DNA from: Nitrospiraceae bacterium
Lineage (GTDB): Bacteria > Nitrospirota > Nitrospiria > Nitrospirales > Nitrospiraceae
Direction of reading: 5' to 3'
NCBI GenBank assembly: GCA_035623075.1
Contig: DASPUC010000004.1
Span: 1 to 60,875, forward strand
Length of the DNA: 60,875 nt
The position numbers and the translations under genes are program-made. Numbering within the stretch: position 1 is the first letter of the stretch; every line of letters starts with the position of its first letter. Under the pieces are notes generated by a model. The model did not search any database. It saw nothing but the letters and a program-made list of their open reading frames with translations, and had not been told where the DNA came from. Positions 8,728 to 19,200 of this stretch are shown here, in pieces.

Positions 8728-9491
8728 AACATCGGGAATCGTGGTTGCCGTTGGTTGCCATCTTCAATGTCGGGTTTTTATACCTGCCCATCCTCGTGCT
8801 GTTGGTGTTTTCCTTCAATGCGTCCCGATTGGCCGCGACCTGGCAGGGATTTTCATGGCACTGGTATAGCCAACTGGCTGAAAACGGCGCGCTTCACGCC
8901 GCCGTGCAAAACAGCTTGCTCGTGGCCGTGGCATCGACGGCGGTGGCAACGGTGCTGGGTATTCCTGCTGCCATGGGACTAGAGCGGCTGGCGCGCCGCC
9001 CCCGACAGATCCTGGGAGGGTTGTTCCTGTTGCCGCTTGTCATTCCCGAAGTGATGATGGGAGTGTCCTTACTGCTGCTGTTTGTCATGATCGGGATGCC
9101 GCTGGGTCTGACGACGGTGATACTGGGGCATACAACCTTCAACCTCCCTGTCGTTATCGTACTCGTGCGAGCGAAGTTGCGAAAGCTCGACCCGTGCCTG
9201 GAGGAAGCGGCGGCTGACTTGGGGGCGTCGCCATGGGAGATCTTTCGCCTGATCACCCTTCCTCTGCTACGGCCTGCCATCCTCGGAGCCGTCTTGCTGG
9301 CCTTTACCGTGTCACTCGACGACTTTATCGTAACCTTTTTTGTCGCAGGTCCCGGGGCGACGACACTTCCTTTGAAAGTGTATTCGATGATCAAGTCCGG
9401 CGTTTCGCCGGAAATCAACGCCCTGTCTGCCCTGATGGTGCTGCTGTCGATGGGGCTTGTGTCTATCTCACTTCTCCTTCAGCGGCGGTGA
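8724..9491 (+). CDS. potC: Polyamine ABC transporter permease, PotC type
   Basis: 255 residues, six membrane segments, and the EAA loop LEEAAADLGASPWEIFRLIT near residues 159-178. The motif FTVSLDDFIVTFF is typical of PotC. GTG start at 8724 overlaps the potB stop. It pairs with the PotB-type protein to form the inner-membrane channel. Confidence 0.87.
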   Translation: MKHRESWLPLVAIFNVGFLYLPILVLLVFSFNASRLAATWQGFSWHWYSQLAENGALHAAVQNSLLVAVASTAVATVLGIPAAMGLERLARRPRQILGGLFLLPLVIPEVMMGVSLLLLFVMIGMPLGLTTVILGHTTFNLPVVIVLVRAKLRKLDPCLEEAAADLGASPWEIFRLITLPLLRPAILGAVLLAFTVSLDDFIVTFFVAGPGATTLPLKVYSMIKSGVSPEINALSALMVLLSMGLVSISLLLQRR

Positions 9492-9505
9492 CGATCGGCG
9501 TGGCC

Positions 9506-10555
9506 ATGAGAGTGTACGGGGCGATCGTTCTGAGTCTGGTCCTCTGCAGTATCGCAATCGGGTTCGGTTGCCAGCGAGGGTCTCAGCCGGGCAATGGCAC
9601 GTTGCACTACTTTACCTGGTCGGACTACGTGAGTCCCGAGCTCATCACGGAATTTGAACGGCAACATGGCGTCAAGGTCGTGATCGACACCTTCAGTAGT
9701 AACGAAGAATTGTTGGCGAAACTGCAAAGCGGCGCGACCGGGTACGACGTCACTGTGCCGTCCGATTTCATGGTGTCGATCATGATCGCACAAGGACTAT
9801 TGGCTGAGCTCGATATGAAAGCCGTACCGAACAGCGCTCTCCTTGAAGAACATCTCCAACGTTTGGCCTTCGACCCCGAGCATCGTTACGCCATGCCGTA
9901 TCTCTGGGGAACGGTCGGGATTGGATACGATTCCGCTGCCGTGACACCCCCGCCGGACAGTTGGGCTGTCCTCTGGGACCCGCGCTATGCGGGCAAGATC
10001 AGTATGTTAAACGATCAGCGGGAGGTCTTTGGCGCGGTCTTCCGATCCATGGGCAAGTCAATGAATGTGACGGATCCGGCGATCATCGAGGAAGCGAAGC
10101 AGAAACTGATTGCCCAGAAGCCGCTCGTGAAAACCTACGCAAGCGAACACTATGATCAGCTCTTAGCCTCAGGAGATGTCATTCTCGCACACGGGTGGGG
10201 GGGGCCGGTCGCACGGGCTATGCGTGAGCGGCCGTCGATCCGATATGTGGTGCCCAAAGAAGGGGGGACGATTTGGGCCGACTGTCTTGTGGTACTGAGA
10301 TCGTCGAAGAAGAAGGAATTGGCGATGCAATTCATTAACTTCTTAATCGACACCCGTGTGGCGGCGCAGACCTCGGAACGACTGCTCTTCGCTGCCTCGA
10401 ATCGTGAAGCAGGACGACTCGTGAATAATCAGGTGCGTGAGAACCCTGCCGTCTATCCTCCGGCCGACCTGATTCCACGCTTGGAGTGGATGACCGATGT
10501 CGGAAAAGCTATGCGAATCTACGACCGGGCTTGGACAGAGCTCAAAATCCACTAA
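9506..10555 (+). CDS. potD: Polyamine-binding periplasmic (lipo)protein, PotD type
   Basis: 349 residues. An N-terminal hydrophobic segment ends at GFGC, a weak lipobox, so it may be a lipoprotein or a cleaved periplasmic protein. The mature part starts LHYFTWSDYVSPELITEFE, characteristic of the PotD/PotF family, and contains YDVTVPSDFMV and PYLWGTVGIGYD. Start ATG 9506 lies 14 nt after the potC stop; GTG 9500 is also possible. It captures the substrate for the PotABC importer. Confidence 0.87.
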   Translation: MRVYGAIVLSLVLCSIAIGFGCQRGSQPGNGTLHYFTWSDYVSPELITEFERQHGVKVVIDTFSSNEELLAKLQSGATGYDVTVPSDFMVSIMIAQGLLAELDMKAVPNSALLEEHLQRLAFDPEHRYAMPYLWGTVGIGYDSAAVTPPPDSWAVLWDPRYAGKISMLNDQREVFGAVFRSMGKSMNVTDPAIIEEAKQKLIAQKPLVKTYASEHYDQLLASGDVILAHGWGGPVARAMRERPSIRYVVPKEGGTIWADCLVVLRSSKKKELAMQFINFLIDTRVAAQTSERLLFAASNREAGRLVNNQVRENPAVYPPADLIPRLEWMTDVGKAMRIYDRAWTELKIH

Positions 10556-10600
10556 GTCGTGGTTTCTCAAGAGCTTCTTCCACTCTTTTTGCTTTCACTG

Positions 10601-10606
10601 TATAAT
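10601..10606 (+). promoter_or_regulatory. Candidate -10 box for the efflux operon
   Basis: A perfect TATAAT lies 46 nt after the potD stop and upstream of the outer-membrane factor gene. No good -35 is visible 17 nt upstream, so an activator may be needed. It suggests the efflux genes are transcribed separately from the pot operon. Confidence 0.35.
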
Positions 10607-10687
10607 GCCACTCATCTCAAGCTCGGTGGCCTAGGTGTGAGGTGTGGACACCGCCACCACTGCTCTGGTCCTTTCGTGGGGCATTCG

Positions 10688-11998
10688 GTGTCTGTGGCTT
10701 TTTATAGGCAGGTGCGCGCGGTTTACCTTCTCGCCTTCCTCGCAGTCTTTTTCGGGGCACCGCTTTCTGGGGCAGACGGGTCGGCGGATACGATCGAACA
10801 AGGTTCTTCGAGAACTCTCCGACTCAGCGTCAACGAAGCGCTGAGTCTGTTCTTGAGTCAGAATCTGGACGTCCTGGTCGCCAAATATGGAATCGAGTAT
10901 GCCAAGGGACAACAGATTACGGCTCGGCTCTTTCCCAACCCGGTTATGTCGATCGGAACTCTCAGCGCCTATACGCAAGGACATACGGCGAGCAACAGCG
11001 GCCAGCTGTTCATGCAAGCGCAACAGCTATTTGAGTTGGCCGGAAAACGAGGGTATCGCATCGAAAGTGCCGGTTATGGGACGCAATCGGCGGAAGCAGC
11101 TTTCGAAGATGCGGTTCGTCAACTCAGCTTTACTGTCAAAGACACCTATTATCGCATTCAGCTGGCCCTCCGTCGCCTGGCCCTGGCCGAAGAGAATCGC
11201 GACCGGTTTTCACGCATCCTTGACGTCAATACGATTCGCTTTAAGAAGGGCTACATTGCCGAAGTCGACCTCATCCGGATTCGGTTGCAAATGGTGGATT
11301 TTCAATCACAAGTCATCGGTGCGTTACAGGAAGCGGAATCGGCCAAGGGAGATCTTCGACAATTGTTACGACTCACACCGAAAACATCGTTGGAACTCAC
11401 GACGGATTTGGATTTTCGCCGGATCGATCCCGATATCGCCAAACTACGGGTCGCCGCCCTCGACGCCCGTCCGGATGTCCGAGCAAAGCGGTTTACCTAC
11501 TCTCAACGGGAGGCAGATTTGAAACTAGCCAGAGCCTATCGGATTCCTGATGTGACGATCGGCGCAGGCTATGCGATTCAGGGGGCGCAGGGACCAGATA
11601 ATCAACAGCAATTTGCCCTTAATATGGGACTGCCGCTCCCCTTGTTCAATCGGAATCAGGGGGGCATCCGGCAAGCCGAAGTGGCCACTCAGACGGCGGA
11701 AGCCGACTTGAACAAAACCATGATCTTAGTTGAGAATGAGGTGGAAGTCGCGTATCGCAATCTCCTGCAGAGCCGGAGGCTCGTGGAAGCCTATATTGGA
11801 GGTGTGCTCGAAGATGCCCGGGCCACCTTTACCATTGTTGAGCGGGCTTATGAACGGGGAGGGGCGACCATCCTTGATCTTCTTGATGCGGCCCGGACAT
11901 CGCGGACGATTCAGCAGAATTATATCGAGGCCTTATTCAACTATCAGCACAACTTGTTTCAACTCGAAAGCGCTGTGGGGCAGGAGCTCGCTTCATGA
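10688..11998 (+). CDS. Outer-membrane efflux factor, TolC/CzcC family
   Basis: About 436 residues. The N-terminal hydrophobic stretch VYLLAFLAVFFGAPLSGADG is a signal peptide. The rest is helical, with the paired repeats of the OEP family (LSLFLSQNLDVLVAKYGIEY, then VAALDARPDVRAKRF and the second half ending near LFQLESAVGQEL). It forms the outer-membrane exit duct for the adaptor and RND pumps that follow. The frame is open from 10559; GTG 10688 is chosen because it puts the signal peptide at the N-terminus, and GTG 10694 is equally possible. The stop overlaps the adaptor start. Confidence 0.85.
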   Translation: MSVAFYRQVRAVYLLAFLAVFFGAPLSGADGSADTIEQGSSRTLRLSVNEALSLFLSQNLDVLVAKYGIEYAKGQQITARLFPNPVMSIGTLSAYTQGHTASNSGQLFMQAQQLFELAGKRGYRIESAGYGTQSAEAAFEDAVRQLSFTVKDTYYRIQLALRRLALAEENRDRFSRILDVNTIRFKKGYIAEVDLIRIRLQMVDFQSQVIGALQEAESAKGDLRQLLRLTPKTSLELTTDLDFRRIDPDIAKLRVAALDARPDVRAKRFTYSQREADLKLARAYRIPDVTIGAGYAIQGAQGPDNQQQFALNMGLPLPLFNRNQGGIRQAEVATQTAEADLNKTMILVENEVEVAYRNLLQSRRLVEAYIGGVLEDARATFTIVERAYERGGATILDLLDAARTSRTIQQNYIEALFNYQHNLFQLESAVGQELAS

Positions 11999-13143
11999 AG
12001 GAAAGGATTGAAAGGGTAACCCTTGTTGTCCTGTTGTCCGCGCTCGTGGCCTGCGGGCGTGGAGAGCAACCAGCTCATTCGGACGCTGCAACTCCGCCGG
12101 TCGGAAAAAGCAGGGCGGTCAAATCCGAGGCACAACCGCGTATCGAGACCGCGATCGTCGAATTTAGTCCATCCCACCAGGCGCTGACACTTTCCGGCAA
12201 GATTGCCTATGGGGAGGACCGGTATTCCCGGATTTCGTCGCCACTGCAAGGCCGTGTGGTCGAAGTACGGGCACGTTTGGGAGACAGGGTGAAAGCAGGA
12301 GCGGTTTTGCTGGTGGTTGACAGCCCCGATATCGCGCAAGCGTACTCGGAATATATGAAGGAGGACTCCGACCTCCAGTATGCGACGAGGGCCTATGGGT
12401 TAGCCAAAGATCTCTACGAAGACAAGGCGATGCCGCTCAAAGATCTCAAGCAGGCTGAGAACGAGTTGGTCAAGGCTCGGGCGGAGTTCCGACGTGCAAA
12501 GGAACGATTGCTGTCACTGAGGGTTCCTGCAGAGGAATTGAATAAGCCCTTGGATAAGCAGCAGATCACATCGCGATTTGAAATGAAAAGTCCCCTGACC
12601 GGGACCGTTGTCGAGCGGTCGGTCACGCCGGGGCAATCGGTTGGTGGTGATCCCGGTCAAGTGTTGTTCACCGTAGCGGATCTGGACATGCTTCAAGTCG
12701 TGGCGGATCTCTACGAGCGTGACCTCTCTTTGGTGAAGGAAGGCCAGTTCGCCAAGGTCACCGTCGAGGCTTACGCGGGCATGGATTTTCCAGCCACGGT
12801 GGCCATGATCGGCGATGTGGTTGATCCGACGACGAGAACGATCAAATTGCGCGCGTGGGTCAACAATGACGCACACAAACTCAAGCCTGAAATGTTTGCT
12901 CGCCTGCACATCGAAGTAGGGGATTCGGCTCAAATCCTGACCATTCCGCGTGAGGCAATTCTGGAAGCAGACGGAAAACAATTCGTCTACGTGATGGAAG
13001 CCCCGGATCGGTATGTCAAACGAGAAGTCAAAGTTGCCGGTGCGTCGGGAGAGCAGGCTCGGATTGTCGAAGGGCTTCGTTCAGGCGAGAGAATCGTGGT
13101 CAAGGGAGCTGTGCTTATCAAGGGGCAGGAAGTCAAGGGATAA
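11995..13143 (+). CDS. RND efflux periplasmic adaptor, CzcB/CusB-like lipoprotein
   Basis: 382 residues. The lipobox LVAC is at about residues 17-20. The barrel-sandwich half-motif SPLQGRVVEVRARLGDRVKAG, a helical hairpin (about 115-185) and the second half SPLTGTVVERSVTPGQSVGG follow, then a beta-barrel and membrane-proximal domain. It links the outer-membrane factor to the inner-membrane pumps. ATG 11995 overlaps the upstream stop. No Met- or His-rich metal-binding N-terminus is visible, so the metal is not indicated. Confidence 0.88.
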   Translation: MKERIERVTLVVLLSALVACGRGEQPAHSDAATPPVGKSRAVKSEAQPRIETAIVEFSPSHQALTLSGKIAYGEDRYSRISSPLQGRVVEVRARLGDRVKAGAVLLVVDSPDIAQAYSEYMKEDSDLQYATRAYGLAKDLYEDKAMPLKDLKQAENELVKARAEFRRAKERLLSLRVPAEELNKPLDKQQITSRFEMKSPLTGTVVERSVTPGQSVGGDPGQVLFTVADLDMLQVVADLYERDLSLVKEGQFAKVTVEAYAGMDFPATVAMIGDVVDPTTRTIKLRAWVNNDAHKLKPEMFARLHIEVGDSAQILTIPREAILEADGKQFVYVMEAPDRYVKREVKVAGASGEQARIVEGLRSGERIVVKGAVLIKGQEVKG

Positions 13144-13196
13144 GACGGCTCACTGCTAGTGCGTGACATGCAGCGGTTGAACAATCCCCTACAGCT

Positions 13197-16100
13197 ATGA
13201 TCGCCAAGCTGGTCGAGTTCGCACTTGTCCAGCGGGTTTCAGTCTGCCTCGGCGGTATCGTTCTTCTTTTCGGCGGCCTCTACGCCTTTCATATCCTCGA
13301 CGTCGTCGCGTATCCGGATCCCTCCCCGCCGATGGTCGAGATCATCACCCAGTACCCCGGATGGTCGTCTGAAGAAATCGAACGACAACTCACGATTCCC
13401 ATCGAAACGACGCTCCTCGGTATGCCGGGGCTCAAAGAAATCCGGTCCCTCTCTATCTTCGGCCTGAGCGACATCAAGTTCTACTTCGACTTCTCCACCA
13501 ATTACTTCACGGACCGACAGGAAGTTCTGAATCGGATCGCGATGCTCAATTTGCCGGGCAACGTGCAGCCGGCGCTCTCGCCCTGGTGGGCGATCGCAGA
13601 GATCTATCGTTACGAACTGGTCGGTGACCAGATGCCATTGACCGAGCTGAAAGCACTCCAGGATTGGAAACTCCAGCGTGAATTCAAGCGGGTGCAGGGA
13701 GTGATCGATGTCACGGCGTTCGGAGGAACCACCAAAGAATACCATGTCGACATTAATCCAGGGGCTCTGCTCAGCTACGAAGTGAGCCTCCCGCAAGTCA
13801 TCAACGCATTGACCAACAGCAACGCCAACGTCGGCGGCAATTATCTGACGATCGGAGCGCAGAATTACAATATCCGTGGTCTGGGGCTTATCAATGGCTT
13901 GGAAGACATCGAAAATGTGATGGTGACGGAGAAAAGCGGAACACCGATCTTTATCAAAAACCTCGGCAAAGTCAGCGTGGGGCACCGTATACGTCTTGGC
14001 AAGGTGGGCATCGACGAGCGCGATGATGTCGTGGAAGGTGTGGTGCTACTCCAGCGAGGCTACAAGGCGGAGCCGGTCTTGGAACGGGTGAGGCAAAAAG
14101 TTGAGGAGCTGAACACCTGGAAGCTGCCCCAAGGAGTCACGATCAAAACCTTTTACGATCGAACGACGCTGATTCATACGACGGTCGAGACGGTGGTGGA
14201 CATTCTCATCAGCGGGATCGTGCTCGTCTTCATTATTCTGTTCGTCTTTCTCGGGCACTTTCGGACAGCCGTCATCGTCGCCTTGACGGTGCCGATGGCG
14301 CTCCTCTTCACGTTCAGCATGATGGTGCTGGTCGGTGAATCAGCGAACCTCATCTCGCTCGGCGCGATTGATTTCGGCATCATCGTCGATTCGACGCTGA
14401 TCATGGTGGAAAGTATCTTCTCTCATCTTGCTCACCGGAAGGGTCCGCAACTAACGGTTCCCATGCACATTACCAGAGCTGCGAGGGAAGTCGGAAAGCC
14501 GATCTTCTTTGCGACCACTATTATCGTCGTCGCGTTCATTCCCCTCTTCACGATGACCGGGGTACCGGGGAAGATCTTTGCCCCGATGTCGCTGACCTAT
14601 GGGTTCGCGCTCACCGGTGCGCTGCTGATGGCCTTTACCTTGGCTCCTGCCATCAGTGCCTTTCTCCTCACGGGCCCTATTCGAGAGGAAGAAACCTGGC
14701 TGGTGCGGGTCATCAGGCAGCGGTACATGCGGGGATTAAACTGGGCGCTTCGTCATCCAGTACCGATCATTGGCATCATGTTGGGATTATTCGCGATGGC
14801 CCTGATTGCCGCCACCAGGCTCGGTGGCGAGTTCATGCCGGCACTAGAAGAGGGCAATCTCTGGGTGCGCGCGACGATGCCAGTGGATATCTCGTTTGAG
14901 CAGGCAGACCGGTTGTCGGCGGATGTCAGGAAGATATTTCGGCAGTTCCCCGAAGTCGACAGTGTGGTTTCTCAATTGGGCCGGCCGGATGACGGGACCG
15001 ATCCGACCAGCTTCTTCAACGCGGAATATCTCGTCAATCTCAAGCCCCGCTCGGTGTGGCGTAGTGAGCTACACCACGATAAGGAAGCCTTGATCGAGGA
15101 TATTGAGCGCCAACTGCACAGGATTCCGGGAGTCACGTTCAATTTCTCCCAGGTTATCCAAGACAACGTGCAGGAGGCGATGTCCGGAGTCAAAGGGGAA
15201 AATTCCATCAAGCTGATCGGCTCTGATCTCAAGACCCTGGAAGCCAAGGCGGTGGAAATCGAGAAGGTGATGCAGCAAGTGAAGGGGGTCAAGGATCTAG
15301 GAGTTTTCCGGCTGCTCGGCCAACCGAATCTGCTCATCGAAGTGGATCGACAAGCCTGCGCACGCTACGGGTTGTTGGTGTCGGATGTGAATGCGGTCAT
15401 CCAGGCTGCGATCGGAGGACAGGCGACCACGAGAGTATTTGAAGGAGAGCGTTGGTTTGATCTCGTCGTCCGGTTCCTCCCTGAGTATCGGCAGGACGTG
15501 GATGCCATCGGCAGCATTCTTGTCACGAATACTGAAGGGGCAAAAATTCCGCTCAAGCAACTGGCATCGGTCACGATGCAGACCGGCGCGTTCATCATCT
15601 ATCGCGAGAATAACGAGCGCTACATCCCGATTAAATTCAGCGTGCGCGGACGGGATCTGGAAAGTACGGTGAAAGAGGCTCAACGGCTTATTCAAGAACA
15701 GGTCACGCTGCCACCCCGCTACCGGATCGAATGGCACGGCGAGTTCGATCAATTGCAAGAAGAGAAGCAGCGGCTGTCGACCGTCGTGCCGATGAGTCTC
15801 CTCATCATTCTGGTCCTCATCTATCTCGGGGTGGATTCGCTTCGCGATGCATTGTTGGTGTTGTCGACCGTTCCCTTTGCACTGATCGGCGGGATCTTTT
15901 CGCTGTTGTTCACGGGGACCGACTTCAGTATTTCTGCTGCCGTCGGTTTCATCTCCCTCTTCGGAGTGGCGATCCAAGGCGGACTCATTCTGGTCGTGAG
16001 AATTCGTGATTTGTTGGAACAAGGGCACGAACTGACCGATGCCATCGTGCAAAGCGCGGAAGCGCGGATGCGCCCGGTTCTCATGACGACGCTGGCTGCA

Positions 16101-16274
16101 GCGATTGGGTTGTTTCCTGCCGCTGTGGCCACCGGGATCGGAGCCCAATCCCAACAACCTTTGGCTCGGGTCGTGGTCGGTGGCATGCTCACGTCGGCCG
16201 TGCTGATTCTTTTGGTTCTTCCGGTTCTGTACGCGCTCCTCCATCGGGGTCTGGCCAGCAAGGAACAGCCATGA
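13197..16274 (+). CDS. HME-type RND efflux pump, first tandem copy
   Basis: 1025 residues, a full-length CzcA/CusA-type transporter with twelve membrane helices and two periplasmic loops. The proton-relay motif in TM4 is DFGIIVD followed by STLIMVES (D392, D398, E405), spaced as D402/D408/E415 of CzcA; the usual GA after the second Asp is ST here. The N-terminal loop reads LSPWWAIAEIYRYEL instead of the common GLGP-type stretch. It starts 53 nt after the adaptor, and its end overlaps the second pump (ATGA). Export of heavy metals is the family role; the substrate is not shown. Confidence 0.87.
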   Translation: MIAKLVEFALVQRVSVCLGGIVLLFGGLYAFHILDVVAYPDPSPPMVEIITQYPGWSSEEIERQLTIPIETTLLGMPGLKEIRSLSIFGLSDIKFYFDFSTNYFTDRQEVLNRIAMLNLPGNVQPALSPWWAIAEIYRYELVGDQMPLTELKALQDWKLQREFKRVQGVIDVTAFGGTTKEYHVDINPGALLSYEVSLPQVINALTNSNANVGGNYLTIGAQNYNIRGLGLINGLEDIENVMVTEKSGTPIFIKNLGKVSVGHRIRLGKVGIDERDDVVEGVVLLQRGYKAEPVLERVRQKVEELNTWKLPQGVTIKTFYDRTTLIHTTVETVVDILISGIVLVFIILFVFLGHFRTAVIVALTVPMALLFTFSMMVLVGESANLISLGAIDFGIIVDSTLIMVESIFSHLAHRKGPQLTVPMHITRAAREVGKPIFFATTIIVVAFIPLFTMTGVPGKIFAPMSLTYGFALTGALLMAFTLAPAISAFLLTGPIREEETWLVRVIRQRYMRGLNWALRHPVPIIGIMLGLFAMALIAATRLGGEFMPALEEGNLWVRATMPVDISFEQADRLSADVRKIFRQFPEVDSVVSQLGRPDDGTDPTSFFNAEYLVNLKPRSVWRSELHHDKEALIEDIERQLHRIPGVTFNFSQVIQDNVQEAMSGVKGENSIKLIGSDLKTLEAKAVEIEKVMQQVKGVKDLGVFRLLGQPNLLIEVDRQACARYGLLVSDVNAVIQAAIGGQATTRVFEGERWFDLVVRFLPEYRQDVDAIGSILVTNTEGAKIPLKQLASVTMQTGAFIIYRENNERYIPIKFSVRGRDLESTVKEAQRLIQEQVTLPPRYRIEWHGEFDQLQEEKQRLSTVVPMSLLIILVLIYLGVDSLRDALLVLSTVPFALIGGIFSLLFTGTDFSISAAVGFISLFGVAIQGGLILVVRIRDLLEQGHELTDAIVQSAEARMRPVLMTTLAAAIGLFPAAVATGIGAQSQQPLARVVVGGMLTSAVLILLVLPVLYALLHRGLASKEQP

Positions 16275-19200
16275 TCGTTCGACTCGTCGAATTCGCTCTT
16301 GTCCAGCGGGCACTCATGCTGATCCTGGGTGTCGTCCTGTTCTTCGGCGGTCTCTACGCGTTTCACATTCTCGACGTTGTCGCCTACCCTGACCCCTCGC
16401 CGCCCATGGTAGAGGTCATCACCCAATATCCCGGATGGTCGGCTGAGGAAATCGAGCGGCAAGTGACGATACCCATCGAAACAGCTCTCACCGGCATGCC
16501 GGGTCTGACCGACTTACGTTCGCTCTCCATTTTCGGGCTGAGTGACATCAAGTTCTATTTTGCGTTCGGAACGGACTACTTCAAAGATCGGCAGGAGGTC
16601 CTGAACCGGCTGGCAATGATGTCGTTTCCGGAATCCATCACGCCGACGCTGTCGCCCTGGTGGGCCATTGCAGAAATCTATCGCTATGAAATGGTGGGCG
16701 ACGACGTGTCCTTGACGGATCTGAAAACGATTCAGGATTGGCAATTGCACCGAGAAATTAAACGGGTGCCCGGTGTTGTGGACGTGACGGCATTTGGCGG
16801 CACGACGAAAGAGTATCACGTCAATGTCAATCCGGGGGCCTTGCTGAGTTACGGCGTTACTCTGCCGCAAGTCCTGGGGGCTCTCACGAACAGCAATGCC
16901 AATGTCGGGGGTAATTACCTCACGGTGGGATCGCAGAATTTCAATATCCGAGGGTTGGGGCTGATCAATAACATGGACGATATCGAAAACGTGATGGTGG
17001 CGGAGAAAGACGGGACCCCGATCTTTGTGAGGAATCTCGGGAAAGTCAGCCTGGGCCATCGGATACGTCTGGGCAAGGTCGGCATTGACGATCGGGACGA
17101 CGTGGTTGAGGGCGTCGTCCTGCTGCAGCGCGGTTACAAAGCCATGGCAGTCTTGGAGCTACTCAAGAATAAGGTCGAGGAGCTGAACGCCTGGAAGCTG
17201 CCGGCGGGGGTCAAGATCAAGACGTTCTACGATCGGACGATCCTGATTCAGACCACGATCGAAACAGTCGTCGATATTCTGATCAGTGGCATGGTCCTGG
17301 TCTTCTTCATTCTCTACGTGTTCTTGGGACACTTCCGTGCCGCATTGATTGTGGCCTTGACGATCCCGCTCTCCTTGCTCTTCACGTTCGCGATGATGGT
17401 GCTCGTCGGACAATCGGCCAATCTCATCTCGCTCGGTGCGATCGATTTCGGGATCATCGTCGATGCCGCACTGATCATGGTAGAAAGCGTGTTTTTTCAC
17501 TTGGCCCACCCCACAGGGCCTCATTTGACAACGCCGCAACACGTCATTCGCGCGGCCCGGCAGGTTGGGCGACCGATTTTTCTTTCTACGGCCATCATCG
17601 TCGTGGCCTTCATTCCGCTATTTACGATGACCGGCGTGCCCGGAAAGATCTTTGCTCCAATGTCCATCACGTACGGGTTTGCGCTGGTCGGCGCGCTCTT
17701 GATCGCATTTACTCTGGCGCCGTTGCTGTGTTCGATCCTACTCGCAGGGCCTATTCGAGAACAGGATACGGCGGTCGTACGAGTCGTCCGTCGGCTGTAC
17801 GAATCCGTGTTGAAATGGGCGCTCAAGCACGCGCTCTTCGTTGTCGGATTAGGACTACTGCTGTTGATCGTCGCCGTAGGCGCGCTGCAATTTGTGGGCG
17901 GGGAGTTCATGCCGGCGTTGGAGGAGGGCAATCTGTGGGTACGGGCGACCATGCCGGTCGATATCGCCTTTGAGCAAGCCGCCAGGTTGGCCACCGAGAT
18001 CAGGGGAATCTTTCGACAGTTTCCAGAAGTGGCGAATACCGTGTCTCAGTTGGGGAGACCGGATGACGGCACCGACCCGACCAGTTTTTTTAATGCCGAA
18101 TTCCTGGTGACGCTCAAACCTCAGCGGCAATGGCGGTCGGAAATTATCTCGAAGGAGAAGCTGGTTGAAGAGATTGAATCGGTTTTGGCACAGATTCCCG
18201 GCATCACATTTAATTTCTCGCAGATGATTCAAGATAACGTTCAGGAAGCGATGTCCGGTGTAAAGGGAGAGAACTCCATTAAGTTGTTCGGATCGGATCT
18301 GAAGGTCCTCGAGCAGGCTGCAGTAAAGATTGAGCGGGCCATGAAAGAAGTTCCGGGGGTGAAGGATCTGGGTATTTTCAGGCTGATGGGCCAGCCCAAT
18401 CTCCTGATCAAGGTCGACCGGGAGGCGTGCGCGCGGTACGGTCTGTCGGTGTCCGATGTGAATGCCGTGATCCAAGCGGCGGTGGGGGGGCAGGGTGTGA
18501 CTCGTGTCTTTGAGGGTGAAATGTGGTTCGATTTGGTCGTTCGCTTCCTGCCGGAATATCGGCAAGATGTCGAGAGCATCGGCAATATCCTGGTCAGCAC
18601 GCCGGAGGGGGCGAAGATTCCCCTCAAGCAATTAGCACTGATTTCGACTCAGGCCGGCGCGTTCATTATCTATCGCGAGAATAACGAGCGCTATATTCCG
18701 ATCAAGTTCAGTGTCCGCGGGCGTGACTTGGAAAGCACAGTGAAGCAAGCTCAGACGACGCTGGGAAACCGCATTCAACTGCCGGAACGGTATCGAATCG
18801 AATGGGCGGGAGAATACGATCAGCTGAAGGATGAGCAAAAACGGCTCACCATCGTTGTGCCCTTAGCGCTGGTGGTTATCCTCTTCCTTCTCTACACCAC
18901 GTTTGATTCGGTACGAGATGCATTTTTGGTTTTTGCCACTGTCCCCTTTGCCCTCATCGGGGGTGTCCTCTCGCTCGTTGTGACGGGAACCGCGTTCAGT
19001 ATCTCTTCTGCTGTCGGCGTCATCTCGACCCTTGGCGTGGCTATTCTCGGCGGTGTGCTGCTTATCTCCCGCATCGTGGAGTTTCGCGACACGGGCATTC
19101 CGTTGCGAGAGGCCATTATCAAGGGAGCGGACGTTCAGATGCGTCCGATTCTCATGGCCACCCTCGGTGCGGCGATCGGCCTCTTGCCCGCGGCGCTCGC

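Noticed and set aside
8894-9418. 174-residue minus-strand frame inside potC
   Set aside because: Antisense shadow of a clear permease gene; Ser/Arg-rich composition typical of antisense frames.
15297-16313. 338-residue minus-strand frame inside the RND pump genes
   Set aside because: Antisense shadow, with His/Gln/Asp-rich composition and no motif.
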